A stretch of DNA of 64,000 nucleotides, taken from the NCBI GenBank assembly GCA_031385325.1, contig JANNBJ010000044.1, positions 31,014 through 95,013 on the forward strand, given 5' to 3'. Source of the DNA: SYFY01 sp031385325. Its GTDB lineage: Bacteria; Pseudomonadota; Gammaproteobacteria; Pseudomonadales; Azotimanducaceae. The position numbers and the translations under genes were made by a program. This document shows, in pieces, positions 8,183-17,323 of this stretch. The notes beneath the pieces were generated by a model. It was not told the origin of the DNA. It saw nothing but the letters and a program-made list of their open reading frames with translations, and ran no database searches. Position 1 is the first letter of the stretch. Each line of letters begins with the position of its first letter.

Positions 8183-10107
8183 TGAACAACCCATTGATTC
8201 CCCTCTCTTGCAGGAACGGTCTCCTTTGCGCGGAGCAGACTCGAACCAACCTTCCTTCCGCGATCTCCCTGGTGGCCGGCATCCTCATGGCGCTGGCCTG
8301 GACCCCTGCGGTCCTTTCTGCCGAGGTCTGTTACAAGGATGAATCCGGCCGCATTGTCAATCGGCGGCGCCCCGGGTTTGAACGTGTGCCATGCCCCGAA
8401 GAAGTGTTGGGCGAAGACGGCAAGGTTGTGCCAGGTGCCAGACGTCCTGGACGCCAGATTGGTGATGTCAATGATCGACGTACGGACGCCGGCCGCTTTG
8501 CAGCGCGCAATCCTGTTTCCCCGGTGCCTCGTCCGGACCCTTCAGATTACCCGGCCATGGTGCCTTTACCGGATCGCTGGCGAATCGTCGATACACTCGG
8601 CTACAAGGAACGTTGGTACGACCCGTACAACCGTAACCTTCTGAAGGCTGACAAGCCAATCCACGATGACTGGTTCTTCAGTTTCAGCGGCATCATGGAT
8701 TCCATCTACGAGATTCGTGAGGTGCCGACACCGGCCGGTGGACAGTCCACCCAGGACGCCGGCCAACAGGATATCTTTGGCGGATCTGACCAGGCCATTC
8801 TGGCCACCAACGTTGCGCTTGAGTTTGTGTACTTCAAGGGTGACACGGTGTTCCGTCCGCCAGACTGGGAATTCCGGTTTACGCCGGTGATCAACGTCAA
8901 CCATGTGAAGATCGACGAGATTCTTGGTCTGGAAGTTCAGCCGCAACGTGGTGATGATCGTACCGACCATCACATCGGTATTCAGGCGCTGTTTGCGGAC
9001 AAGCATCTGCGCAACGTGTCCGAGCGTTTCGACTTTGACAGTCTGCGTGTCGGCATCCAGCCGTTTTCGTCGGATTTTCGCGGTTTCCTGTTCTCGGATA
9101 ACCAGTTGGGCATCCGGCTCTTTGGCATTCGCGAAAACAATGTCTTCCAGTACAACCTGGCCTGGTTCCGCCGTCTGGAGAAGGACATCAATAGCGGACT
9201 TAACGATGTCACCGAGTCCATTCGTGATGATGATGTTTTTGTCGCCAACCTGTATTGGCAGGATCTGCTGGTAAAAGGGTTCCAGTCGCAATTCTCGCTG
9301 TACTACAACCGGAATCGTGAGAACGGTTTCTACTTCGACCAGAACGGATTCATCGCACGCCCTGCCTCCATCGGTCAGGAGCGCCCGCGCGCCTATGATG
9401 TGTTCTACGTGGGCTACAACGGCGATGGGCACTTTGGTCGCGTGAACCTGACGACGTCGCTCTATGGCGCGTTTGGGGAAGAAAAAGAGAGTGTGTTCAC
9501 CGAACGACAAAGTGACATTGCTGCGTTCTTCGCGGCGGCTGAAGTTTCGATGGACTTTGACTGGATCAGACCACGTCTCTCATTCCTTTATGGCAGTGGT
9601 GATGATGATCCGTTTGATGGCAAGTCCAACGGCTTCGACGCCATTCAGGAAAACCCGCAGTTTGCCGGTGCCGACACGAGTTACTGGATTCGGCAACCGG
9701 TGCCTCTGATCGGTGGCGGTCGTGTCGCGCTGTCGAGCCGCAACGGTGTTCTGAATTCGCTTCGGTCGTCCAAGGAGCAGGGCCAGTCCAACTTCGTCAA
9801 TCCCGGCATATGGTTGTTGGGGGCGGGTGTGGATGTGGATGTCACGCCAGAGTTGCGGGTTGCCGCGAACTGGAACTACCTGCGGTTTGACAAGACCGAT
9901 GTGCTGGAAGTGGCGCGCAATCAGTCGGGGATCGATGAAGAGATCGGTCACGATATTTCGATCGTTGCCACGTGGCGTCCGTGGATGACACAGAACATTG
10001 TCATCCGCACGTCGTACTCTCGACTGCTCCCCGGCAAAGGCTACAAGTCGTTGTTCCCGGATGAAGACAGCGACTATCTGCTTTTCAACATTCTGCTGGC
10101 GTACTAG
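8182..10107 (+). CDS. Outer-membrane beta-barrel protein, possible conduit porin
   Basis: The protein has 641 residues. The ATG at 8182 overlaps the upstream TGA by one base; a GTG at 8179 is also possible. A hydrophobic export segment (about residues 20-45) is followed by a short Cys-containing domain (EVCYKDESGR...VPCPEE), a proline/arginine-rich linker, and a long region of alternating aromatic and hydrophobic residues typical of beta strands (for example YNLAWFRRLEKD, FSLYYNRNRENGFYF). It ends LLFNILLAY, with a terminal aromatic residue as in BAM-inserted barrels. I recognise no named family. Lying directly before a secreted decahaem cytochrome, it could fill the role MtrB/PioB-type porins play in threading cytochromes through the outer membrane, but no sequence homology to those is claimed. 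Confidence 0.7.
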   Translation: MNNPLIPLSCRNGLLCAEQTRTNLPSAISLVAGILMALAWTPAVLSAEVCYKDESGRIVNRRRPGFERVPCPEEVLGEDGKVVPGARRPGRQIGDVNDRRTDAGRFAARNPVSPVPRPDPSDYPAMVPLPDRWRIVDTLGYKERWYDPYNRNLLKADKPIHDDWFFSFSGIMDSIYEIREVPTPAGGQSTQDAGQQDIFGGSDQAILATNVALEFVYFKGDTVFRPPDWEFRFTPVINVNHVKIDEILGLEVQPQRGDDRTDHHIGIQALFADKHLRNVSERFDFDSLRVGIQPFSSDFRGFLFSDNQLGIRLFGIRENNVFQYNLAWFRRLEKDINSGLNDVTESIRDDDVFVANLYWQDLLVKGFQSQFSLYYNRNRENGFYFDQNGFIARPASIGQERPRAYDVFYVGYNGDGHFGRVNLTTSLYGAFGEEKESVFTERQSDIAAFFAAAEVSMDFDWIRPRLSFLYGSGDDDPFDGKSNGFDAIQENPQFAGADTSYWIRQPVPLIGGGRVALSSRNGVLNSLRSSKEQGQSNFVNPGIWLLGAGVDVDVTPELRVAANWNYLRFDKTDVLEVARNQSGIDEEIGHDISIVATWRPWMTQNIVIRTSYSRLLPGKGYKSLFPDEDSDYLLFNILLAY

Positions 10108-10121
10108 GAAGGATTGGAACC

Positions 10122-13100
10122 ATGCGTATTCGACTTCTCTCCAGCTGCCTTGGTCTTCTCGGTGCACTGCTCATGCCGATGGCGCTGCTCGCGTCCGAGG
10201 GTGAGCATGCCGTGGAGCGTGACTACAGCCAGGTGCGCGCTGACCCATCGCCAGCCAGCCAGACGGCGGAATCCATGGCCGCCAAAAGCGAAGGCTGCGT
10301 GTCGTGTCACACCGAATCTGATCAGAAAACCATGCACGCCAGCACGGCGGTGCGCCTGGGCTGTACGGATTGTCATGGTGGTAGTGCATCCGTTCACAAT
10401 CCGGTTGACGGTGGTGTCGCCAGTCAGGATCCGGCCTATATCGCCGCCAAGGAACAAGCCCATGTGCTGCCGAAGTTTCCCGAGGCCTGGCACTATCCGA
10501 GTTCCGCCAATCCCGAACGCACCTATACCTTGCTCAACAAGGAATCCAACGAGTTCATTCGTTTCATCAACCCATCGGATTTCAGAACGGCTGATGCTTC
10601 CTGTGGCGCTTGCCACCAGGGGATTATCGAGGCCAGTAAACGCAGCATGCACGCAACCGGTGCCATGCTCTGGGGTGGGGCGTCCTACAACAACGGGATT
10701 CTGCCTTACAAGAACTACGTGCTCGGTGAGGGTTATACCCAGGATGGAACGGGCGCCATCATCGAAGGGCCCAAGCTGCCACCTGAGGTAGAAGCGGCGG
10801 CTCGGGCGAAAGGCGTATTGCCGAGACTGTATCCACTGCCAGCCTGGGAAACGATTTATCCCGGCGACATTTTCCGCGTGTTTGAACGGGGTGGCCGCAA
10901 CATCTCGAACGTGTTTCCGGAAACCGCACTGCCCAACGCTCTCGGTCTGATGCAGCGCATCGAAGAACCTGGCAAGCCTGATTTTCGTCAGTCGAATCGT
11001 GGGCCGGGCACTGGTGCCAGAATCGCAGTGCCGGTCATCAACATCACGAAGACACGCCTGAATGATCCAAGCCTGTGGTTCATGGGCACCAACGATCAGC
11101 CTGGTGATTATCGTCACTCCGGCTGTGCATCCTGTCATGTGGTGTATGCCAATGACCGCGACAAGCGGCATTCGGGCGTGTATGCGCAGTTTGGTCATGA
11201 GGGCAAAACGCAGACCGCTGACCCGACCATCGCCAAGGATGAAGAAGGGCACCCGCTCAAACACCAGTTCACACGATCAATTCCAACCAGCCAGTGCATG
11301 ATCTGTCACATGCACCAGCCCAACATGTTCATGAACACGTATCTGGGCTACACGATGTGGGACTACGAGTCCGATGCACCACTCATGTGGCCGGAAAAGC
11401 AGGTGTATCCAGGTATCGAGGAAACCCGCGAAGTCAACGAGCGTAACCCGGAAGCAGCCGCGGTTCGTGGCAAGTGGGCGGATGTTGAATTTCTGAAAAA
11501 CGTTTCCGACCTGAACAGCCAGACCAAGGACACGCGCTTTGCGGACTACCATGGACACGGCTGGAACTTCCGGGCGGTCTACAAACGTGACCGCAAGGGG
11601 AATCTGCTCGACGCCAAGGGAGATTTGGTGAGCGATACAGATCCGCAGAAGTTTGACAAGGCGGTACACCTGTCTTCCGTTCACACCGATGTTGGCATGC
11701 ACTGCGTGGATTGCCACTTCTCCAATGACAATCATGGCAATGGCCATATTCATGGTGAGGTCGCGGCAGCGGTCGAGGTGGACTGCAAGGATTGCCACGG
11801 CACGGCGAAAGACTACCCGAATCTGTATACCTCCGGCCCTGCAGCACTTGAGGGTGGTCTGGAAATGGCTGCCATGCGCACTCCGGATGGACGACGACGC
11901 TTCGAGTGGGTTGGCGACAAGCTGTTTCAACGCAGCGTGATGGATCCGGATCTTGAGTGGGACATGTCGCTGGTGAAGGATACGGTCACGCCCGGCAACC
12001 CCGCCTACAACGAAAAAGCAGCGCGCGCCAAACTCATGAGCCGCAACACGCAGACCCAGGAGTTCGGGCCGCGGGTGGCGTCCGCCGATATGGCGCACTC
12101 CAACGATTCGGTTGAGTGTTACACCTGCCACACGTCGTGGACGACAAGCTGTGGTGGCTGTCACCTGCCGATTGAAGCGAACTGGAAGTCTGAGCGACAT
12201 CACTATGAAGGTGGTGAGTCGCGTAACTTCGCAACCTACAACCCGCAGGTGGCGCGAGACGAGATCTTCATGCTGGCCAAGCGTGAACCGCACAAGGGTG
12301 GCAAGTTCGCCCCGGCGCGTTCAACCTCGGCATTGATCCTCTCTTCGACCAACTCGAGCCGCGAGAAGATCTATATCCAGCAACCCCCGATTGCCGCCAG
12401 TGGGTTCAGCTCCCAGGCATTCAATCCGCATTTCCCGCATACCGAACGCAAGACCGAAACCAAGACCTGCAGCGACTGCCATCTGTCGAAAGACAATGAC
12501 AACAACGCGATCATGGCGCAGACGCTGATGTATGGAACCAACTTCATCAACTTTGTCGGCTACAACGCGTGGGTGGGTGGCGAGGGGGAAATCGATGCGG
12601 TGCAGGTGACCGAGTGGGATGAACCACAGGCTGTGATCGGCAGTTATCTGCATCGGTATGCCTATCCCGACTACTTCAAGGCACACCAGGACAAGGGCCA
12701 GGTGCTGCAGACGGCGTTCAATCATGACGCTGATGGCACCGTGAACTGTATCCAGTTGCGGGGCGAGTATCTGTTTGCGTCCGAAGGCAGTGGTGGTGTT
12801 CAGGTTTACGATGCCGCGAGTATCGCCAACAAGGGTATCTCGCAGCGCGTGATCACGGCGCCCTTCAGCCCATTGGGTCAGGACACCCGCGTGGGATCGA
12901 AAGATGCGAGCTGTGTTGCGTTACCAACCACCCAGCCGATTGCGCCGGGACGCAACAAGGGCGACCTGATGCGGATCGACAACAAGGAGCAGCCGTTCCA
13001 TCCCCTCTACAACTACATGTTCATCACGGATCGTCAGGAAGGTCTGATCCTGGTGGATATCAATACGCTGGCCGATGGTGAACCACGCAACAACTTCCTG

Positions 13101-13949
13101 AAGCGTGCGCTGACGTGGAATGAAGGGGGCGTGCTCAATGGTGCCCGTCACGTGGCAGTGGGCGGTTATTACCTGTATGTGATTGCGGATGCTGGCCTGG
13201 TCATTCTCAACATCAACGATCCGCTTCATCCAGTGGTGGCAAGCGTGGTTCCGCTCAATGGCGGAACGTCGTCGATGCAGCAGTTCCGTTACCTGTTTGT
13301 CACCGACCGTGATGGCCTGAAGACAGTGGATATCACGACACCGGAAAAAGCTCGCCTGATTCCGGACAACACCATCTCCTTGAGTGATGCACGACGGGTT
13401 TTTGTGTCGCGCACTTATGCCTATGTGGCGGCTGGCAGCGAAGGGCTGGTCATTGTCGATGTGCAGAATCCTGAGGCGATGAAAACCTTCCGCACGGTCA
13501 ATGAGGGTGTGGTTGATGCATCGGATGTCATCGTTGCGACCACCAATGCGTCGCTCTTTGCCTATGTTGCGGATGGCACGGCAGGTCTGAAGATCCTGCA
13601 GCTCACCTCACCCGAACTGCAGCCCAAGTTCTATGGCTTCAGCCCGGAACCGAATCCACGATTGATCGCCAGTCGTGCCACCGGAAAGCCCGCTCGCAGT
13701 CTGTCTCGCCCGCTGGAGCGTGACCGCGGGGTAGATGAGACGGGCGGACAGGTCGCGGTGTTTGGACGACTTGGTTCAAGGCCGCTGAATCTGGAAGAAA
13801 TGCGGCGTCTCTTCCTCAACAAGGATGGTCAGCCGTGGTTTGTTGTGGATAAACTCGAATCGACGAAATCTACAGCAGACACTGTTACCACCCCGGTGGT
13901 GGTACCGCTCGTGGTAACAGGCGCGGCAGGAGGGGGTTCTGGAGATTGA
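10122..13949 (+). CDS. Secreted decahaem cytochrome c with C-terminal LVIVD-repeat propeller
   Basis: The protein has 1275 residues with a Sec signal (MRIRLLSSCLGLLGALLMPM then ALLASEG). Ten CxxCH sites are spread over the N-terminal two thirds (CVSCH, CTDCH, CGACH, CASCH, CMICH, CVDCH, CKDCH, CYTCH, CGGCH, CSDCH), many with extra histidines that could be distal ligands. From about residue 870 onward the sequence turns into LVIVD-type repeats (LFASEGSGGVQVYD, MFITDRQEGLILVDI, LYVIADAGLVILNI, LFVTDRDGLKTVDI, AYVAAGSEGLVIVDV, AYVADGTAGLKILQL), which fold as a beta-propeller. A Gly/Val-rich tail ends the protein. The inferred role is a large periplasmic or cell-surface electron-transfer protein whose propeller docks partners or substrate. 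It follows the barrel gene by 14 bases with a GGAAGG ribosome site. Confidence 0.9.
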   Translation: MRIRLLSSCLGLLGALLMPMALLASEGEHAVERDYSQVRADPSPASQTAESMAAKSEGCVSCHTESDQKTMHASTAVRLGCTDCHGGSASVHNPVDGGVASQDPAYIAAKEQAHVLPKFPEAWHYPSSANPERTYTLLNKESNEFIRFINPSDFRTADASCGACHQGIIEASKRSMHATGAMLWGGASYNNGILPYKNYVLGEGYTQDGTGAIIEGPKLPPEVEAAARAKGVLPRLYPLPAWETIYPGDIFRVFERGGRNISNVFPETALPNALGLMQRIEEPGKPDFRQSNRGPGTGARIAVPVINITKTRLNDPSLWFMGTNDQPGDYRHSGCASCHVVYANDRDKRHSGVYAQFGHEGKTQTADPTIAKDEEGHPLKHQFTRSIPTSQCMICHMHQPNMFMNTYLGYTMWDYESDAPLMWPEKQVYPGIEETREVNERNPEAAAVRGKWADVEFLKNVSDLNSQTKDTRFADYHGHGWNFRAVYKRDRKGNLLDAKGDLVSDTDPQKFDKAVHLSSVHTDVGMHCVDCHFSNDNHGNGHIHGEVAAAVEVDCKDCHGTAKDYPNLYTSGPAALEGGLEMAAMRTPDGRRRFEWVGDKLFQRSVMDPDLEWDMSLVKDTVTPGNPAYNEKAARAKLMSRNTQTQEFGPRVASADMAHSNDSVECYTCHTSWTTSCGGCHLPIEANWKSERHHYEGGESRNFATYNPQVARDEIFMLAKREPHKGGKFAPARSTSALILSSTNSSREKIYIQQPPIAASGFSSQAFNPHFPHTERKTETKTCSDCHLSKDNDNNAIMAQTLMYGTNFINFVGYNAWVGGEGEIDAVQVTEWDEPQAVIGSYLHRYAYPDYFKAHQDKGQVLQTAFNHDADGTVNCIQLRGEYLFASEGSGGVQVYDAASIANKGISQRVITAPFSPLGQDTRVGSKDASCVALPTTQPIAPGRNKGDLMRIDNKEQPFHPLYNYMFITDRQEGLILVDINTLADGEPRNNFLKRALTWNEGGVLNGARHVAVGGYYLYVIADAGLVILNINDPLHPVVASVVPLNGGTSSMQQFRYLFVTDRDGLKTVDITTPEKARLIPDNTISLSDARRVFVSRTYAYVAAGSEGLVIVDVQNPEAMKTFRTVNEGVVDASDVIVATTNASLFAYVADGTAGLKILQLTSPELQPKFYGFSPEPNPRLIASRATGKPARSLSRPLERDRGVDETGGQVAVFGRLGSRPLNLEEMRRLFLNKDGQPWFVVDKLESTKSTADTVTTPVVVPLVVTGAAGGGSGD

Positions 13950-13983
13950 TTCTTTGTTCAGACGGATCGGTCGGTCGCTCTTG

Positions 13984-15285
13984 ATGAACAGTGCCAGCAG
14001 GCTGCGAATCGGTTTGCTGGCCTTGTTTGCCCAGATGGTGCTGACGAGTCCAGCAGCCCTGGCCGTCAATATTTCCGATGATGACCACCTGGGTGTGGCG
14101 AGTTGTGCTTCGAGCGTGTGTCATGGCAAACAGGCCGCACAGACCAGCCGACATGTGTGGATGAACGAGTTTCGCATCTGGTCGACCGAAGACCGGCATC
14201 ATCAGGCGTACAAGACGCTGCTCACCGAGAAGTCAAAACGTATCGCTGCCAATCTGGGTTTGCCGGCCGCGCACACGGCGAAGGTCTGCCTGGATTGCCA
14301 TGCCGACAATGTTCCCGCTGACAAACGCGGCCCGAAATTCCAGCTGGATGACGGGATTGGTTGTGAGGCGTGCCATGGTGGCGGCGAGCGATGGGTGGAA
14401 AGTCACACCGAACCCGGCGTCAAACATGCGGGTAACCTGGCGCAAGGCATGTATCCCACCGAGGACCCTTCGGAACGTGCGCGACTTTGTCTGAGTTGTC
14501 ACATGGGCACCAAGGATCAATTCACCACACATCGGATCATGGGCGCCGGTCATCCACGCCTGGTGTTTGAACTTGAGTCCTTCACCGCCAATCAACCCGC
14601 TCACTATGACCAGGACGCCGATTACATCGAACGAAAACGATCCACCGTCGGTTTTGGGTTGTGGCTTACGGGTCAGATTGCCGCTGCGCAGAACTATCTT
14701 GGCATGCTGCAGAGTGATCTCCTTTCAAGCGCTGGTATTGCACCGGAGTTCTCGCTGTATGACTGCCATGGATGTCATCACGAGATGAGCGATGTGCGCT
14801 GGGGTGGGCTGCGACTCAAGCAGGGTCTTGCCCCAGGTGGTTTGCGCCTGCAGGACAATCACATGCTGATGCTGCGTTCAGTTGGCGCAGTGGTCAGCAG
14901 CAGTGATGCTGCGTCTCTCGATGCACAGATCCGCAAGCTTCTGATCGCGGGTCAAACCGGGTATCCGCAAACCCGTGCCGCCGCCGCCGAACTGTCCCAA
15001 TGGCTGAACAGTCGCAAGGCCGCCTGGCTCGGCCGAACCTTCAGCACCGCTGACATTCGTGCCGTTCGAAAGTCCATCGCGAAGCAGGGTGCTGATGGTC
15101 AGCTGAATGATTTTGCTGCTGCAGAGCAGGCTTTTTATGGCATTGAGAGCCTCTCCTACTATGTCGATGACGTAGACCGATTGCAGGCTGTGCTCGACAA
15201 GGTGTTCGCCTCGGTCGAGGACGAAGCCAAGTACAAACCTGCCAGTTTCAGGGCCGCTTGCAGCGCAGCGCTGGCAAGTCTGTAG
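13984..15285 (+). CDS. Cytochrome c554-like multihaem protein with a CX4CH haem site
   Basis: The protein has 433 residues. The ATG at 13984 gives a compact Sec signal ending SPAALA. A TTG at 13954 with a nearby GGAG is an alternative that adds ten residues. Four normal CxxCH sites (CLDCH at 102-106, CEACH, CLSCH, CHGCH) follow an N-terminal CASSVCH (41-47), where four residues separate the cysteines. The order 'CX4CH, long helix, CxxCH, CEACHGGGE' resembles the cytochrome c554 family of periplasmic electron carriers. CX4CH sites are known in some multihaem proteins but are rare and may need normal or dedicated haem lyases. The C-terminal 180 residues are helical and haem-free. The gene completes the cytochrome part of the operon and is followed 14 bases later by the phosphatase gene. 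Confidence 0.85.
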   Translation: MNSASRLRIGLLALFAQMVLTSPAALAVNISDDDHLGVASCASSVCHGKQAAQTSRHVWMNEFRIWSTEDRHHQAYKTLLTEKSKRIAANLGLPAAHTAKVCLDCHADNVPADKRGPKFQLDDGIGCEACHGGGERWVESHTEPGVKHAGNLAQGMYPTEDPSERARLCLSCHMGTKDQFTTHRIMGAGHPRLVFELESFTANQPAHYDQDADYIERKRSTVGFGLWLTGQIAAAQNYLGMLQSDLLSSAGIAPEFSLYDCHGCHHEMSDVRWGGLRLKQGLAPGGLRLQDNHMLMLRSVGAVVSSSDAASLDAQIRKLLIAGQTGYPQTRAAAAELSQWLNSRKAAWLGRTFSTADIRAVRKSIAKQGADGQLNDFAAAEQAFYGIESLSYYVDDVDRLQAVLDKVFASVEDEAKYKPASFRAACSAALASL

Positions 15286-15299
15286 GAGCCACAGCGCCA

Positions 15300-16226
15300 A
15301 TGATCCGGTCAGCAGCCAGTACGAATGTAGGCCGGGTTCATAGCCTCAATGAAGATAGCCTCGGTGCAGCCCCTGAACATGGTGTCTGGCTGGTGGCCGA
15401 TGGCATGGGGGGGCATGCAGCCGGTGAAGTTGCGAGTCGTGTGGCTCGAGACACCATGCTTGCGCAGATTGAGACGGGAGAAGACCTCAGGTCTGCAACG
15501 CTGGCCGCTCATGCCGCTGTTGTTCAGGAGGCTGCCGGCAACGAAGCGCAGAAGGGGATGGGTACGACGTCTGTCGCGCTGCAAATTCGTGGCACGCAGT
15601 GCGAGATGGTGTGGGTAGGGGATTCCCGAGGCTATCTTTTTCGGTCCGGCGAACTTACACAGCTGACCAAAGACCATTCATTCATGCAGTTGCTGATTGA
15701 TCGTCAGCACTTGACCCCTGAACAGGCCCGCACCCATCCGAAGCGGAATGTGGTGACTCAGGTGCTCGGGTATGGTGACCCCGTACCCGACTCCGTCACC
15801 TGTGCGCTGCAAGAGGGAGATGTGCTGATGCTGTGCAGCGACGGGTTATATGACGAACTCTCGGATGTGGAAATCGGCGCCATCATGGGTGCGGAAGCGG
15901 ATCTGCAGAAGTGTGTTGATGAGCTGGTCCTCACAGCGTGTGAAAAAGGTGGCAGGGACAACATCAGCACGGTACTGGTGCACTACGACGGACCGGTTGG
16001 TGTACCAGAACCTGCGCGGACGCTTGACCCTAACAGAACCACTGTGGTGCGCGGACGGGCGGTGACCGAGAGCGCACTCGGGCGGGCGACAATGGCAGCA
16101 AGGTCTGCCACCGGATCAGCGCAGAGTCCGTTTCGAAAGGTATTATGGCTGCTGGCCGGTCTGGTGGTCGTTGCCGCGTTAATAACTGGATTGGTGATGA
16201 CGGGACATTTGGGAGACATGACATGA
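15300..16226 (+). CDS. PP2C-family Ser/Thr protein phosphatase with C-terminal membrane anchor
   Basis: The protein has 308 residues. The ATG at 15300 lies 11 bases after GGAG; an upstream ATG at 15258 would overlap the cytochrome gene and adds residues unlike the family. Metal-binding PP2C motifs are all present: NEDSLG near the N terminus, VADGMGGHAAGE, CSDGLYDEL and GGRDNISTVLV. A linker leads to a single C-terminal transmembrane helix (VLWLLAGLVVVAALITGLVM). Such PrpC/Stp-type enzymes remove phosphate from Ser/Thr on Hanks-kinase substrates, in the cytoplasm. Its stop overlaps the start of the double-FHA gene (ATGA), and the matching kinase is at 19863. It is the probable off-switch of this local phospho-signalling set. 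Confidence 0.95.
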   Translation: MIRSAASTNVGRVHSLNEDSLGAAPEHGVWLVADGMGGHAAGEVASRVARDTMLAQIETGEDLRSATLAAHAAVVQEAAGNEAQKGMGTTSVALQIRGTQCEMVWVGDSRGYLFRSGELTQLTKDHSFMQLLIDRQHLTPEQARTHPKRNVVTQVLGYGDPVPDSVTCALQEGDVLMLCSDGLYDELSDVEIGAIMGAEADLQKCVDELVLTACEKGGRDNISTVLVHYDGPVGVPEPARTLDPNRTTVVRGRAVTESALGRATMAARSATGSAQSPFRKVLWLLAGLVVVAALITGLVMTGHLGDMT

Positions 16227-17314
16227 GCGCGGAGCGCAAGTTCACACTGCGCCCTCACGCCGGCGGTGAGGCGGTAGAAATCAAGGACGCCTTCCTTGTG
16301 GGTCGCAAGGATGATTGTGATCTGGTGATCACCGAAGGTCATCCAAGCCGAAATCACGCTCGATTTTCCATCGATGCGGACGGCGTGACGCTGACCGACC
16401 TCGAGTCTGCCAACGGAACGTTCGTCAACGGCAGTCGAGTCAAGGGCGGACAACGTCTGAAAAACGGTGATGAGCTGGCCTTTGATACCGCGCGTTTCAA
16501 ATTCGTCATTGAAGGTGAAGTTGCAGACGATGGTGGGGCCACCGTGATTCGCAGTATCGCCGATCTGGAGCGCACGATCATTCGCCCGGCCGCGGATCTG
16601 CAGAAGGAACTCGAAGCAGCGGCGAAAGCTTTGCCTAAGGAAAGCCCTCGAGAAGCGGCAAAAGAGGCGCCGCGAGAAGCCCGCAAGGAAACACCAAGAG
16701 AAGCCCCGAAAGCGACGCCGAAGGCAGACGCACCGAAAGAAGCCAAAAAAGAAGCCAAAAAGGAAGCGCCAATGGCCGGTGGCTCTGTGAAGCCAGGCAG
16801 CTGGGCGGATCCCGACAGCAAATCATCTGGTGCAGGCACGCAGGTTTTTTCACGCGAAGATCTGCAGAAGATGGCGGGGGAGTACAACGCAGTTGGCGAT
16901 TCGGGCAACGATCCGTACCTGCAGATCGGCACCGGCAAGTCGGCAGGCAAGGTCATTACCCTGAGAGTCGGCCAGGGAGCGAGTGAGTGGACCATTGGCA
17001 AGGATCCGGCCCGGGACATCGTCTTTGCTGATGAAGGTGTATCCGATTTTCACGCCAAGATCATTCATCAAGGTGGCCGCTGGAAAATCGTTGATCAGCT
17101 TTCCACCAATGGCACCTACATCAACAACTCCAAAGTGGTGACCGGGTTCCTCAATGCTGGCGATCGCATGAAGCTCGGGTCAGTTGAGTGTGTGATTCAA
17201 TTTCCTGGACAAGAGGGAACTGGTTCCGGCAGTGGTGGTAACAAGATTGGTCTCATGATCGGCGGGGTGGTGTTCGTTGTCCTGTTGGTGTTTGCCTACC
17301 TGTTCCTGATGTAG
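16223..17314 (+). CDS. Membrane-anchored protein with two FHA domains
   Basis: The protein has 363 residues. The first FHA domain (about 1-100) keeps the phosphothreonine-binding set: LVGRKDDCDLVI, HPSRNHARF and SANGTFVNG. A Lys/Glu/Pro/Ala-rich linker (about 135-195, repeats of KEAPREA type) separates it from the second FHA domain (about 245-335: WTIGKDPARDIVF, VSDFHAKI, STNGTYINN). A C-terminal transmembrane helix (IGLMIGGVVFVVLLVFAYLF) anchors it with the FHA domains in the cytoplasm. FHA proteins read phosphothreonine on kinases or their targets and act as scaffolds. Coupled to the PP2C gene and next to a second FHA gene, it probably recruits phosphorylated components to the membrane complex. 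Confidence 0.95.
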   Translation: MSAERKFTLRPHAGGEAVEIKDAFLVGRKDDCDLVITEGHPSRNHARFSIDADGVTLTDLESANGTFVNGSRVKGGQRLKNGDELAFDTARFKFVIEGEVADDGGATVIRSIADLERTIIRPAADLQKELEAAAKALPKESPREAAKEAPREARKETPREAPKATPKADAPKEAKKEAKKEAPMAGGSVKPGSWADPDSKSSGAGTQVFSREDLQKMAGEYNAVGDSGNDPYLQIGTGKSAGKVITLRVGQGASEWTIGKDPARDIVFADEGVSDFHAKIIHQGGRWKIVDQLSTNGTYINNSKVVTGFLNAGDRMKLGSVECVIQFPGQEGTGSGSGGNKIGLMIGGVVFVVLLVFAYLFLM

Positions 17315-17323
17315 TCGGCAACG

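Noticed and set aside
10104..11264. A 386-residue minus-strand frame under the propeller-tailed cytochrome.
   Set aside because: Its sequence mirrors the haem-rich coding strand, with no ribosome site or recognisable domain.
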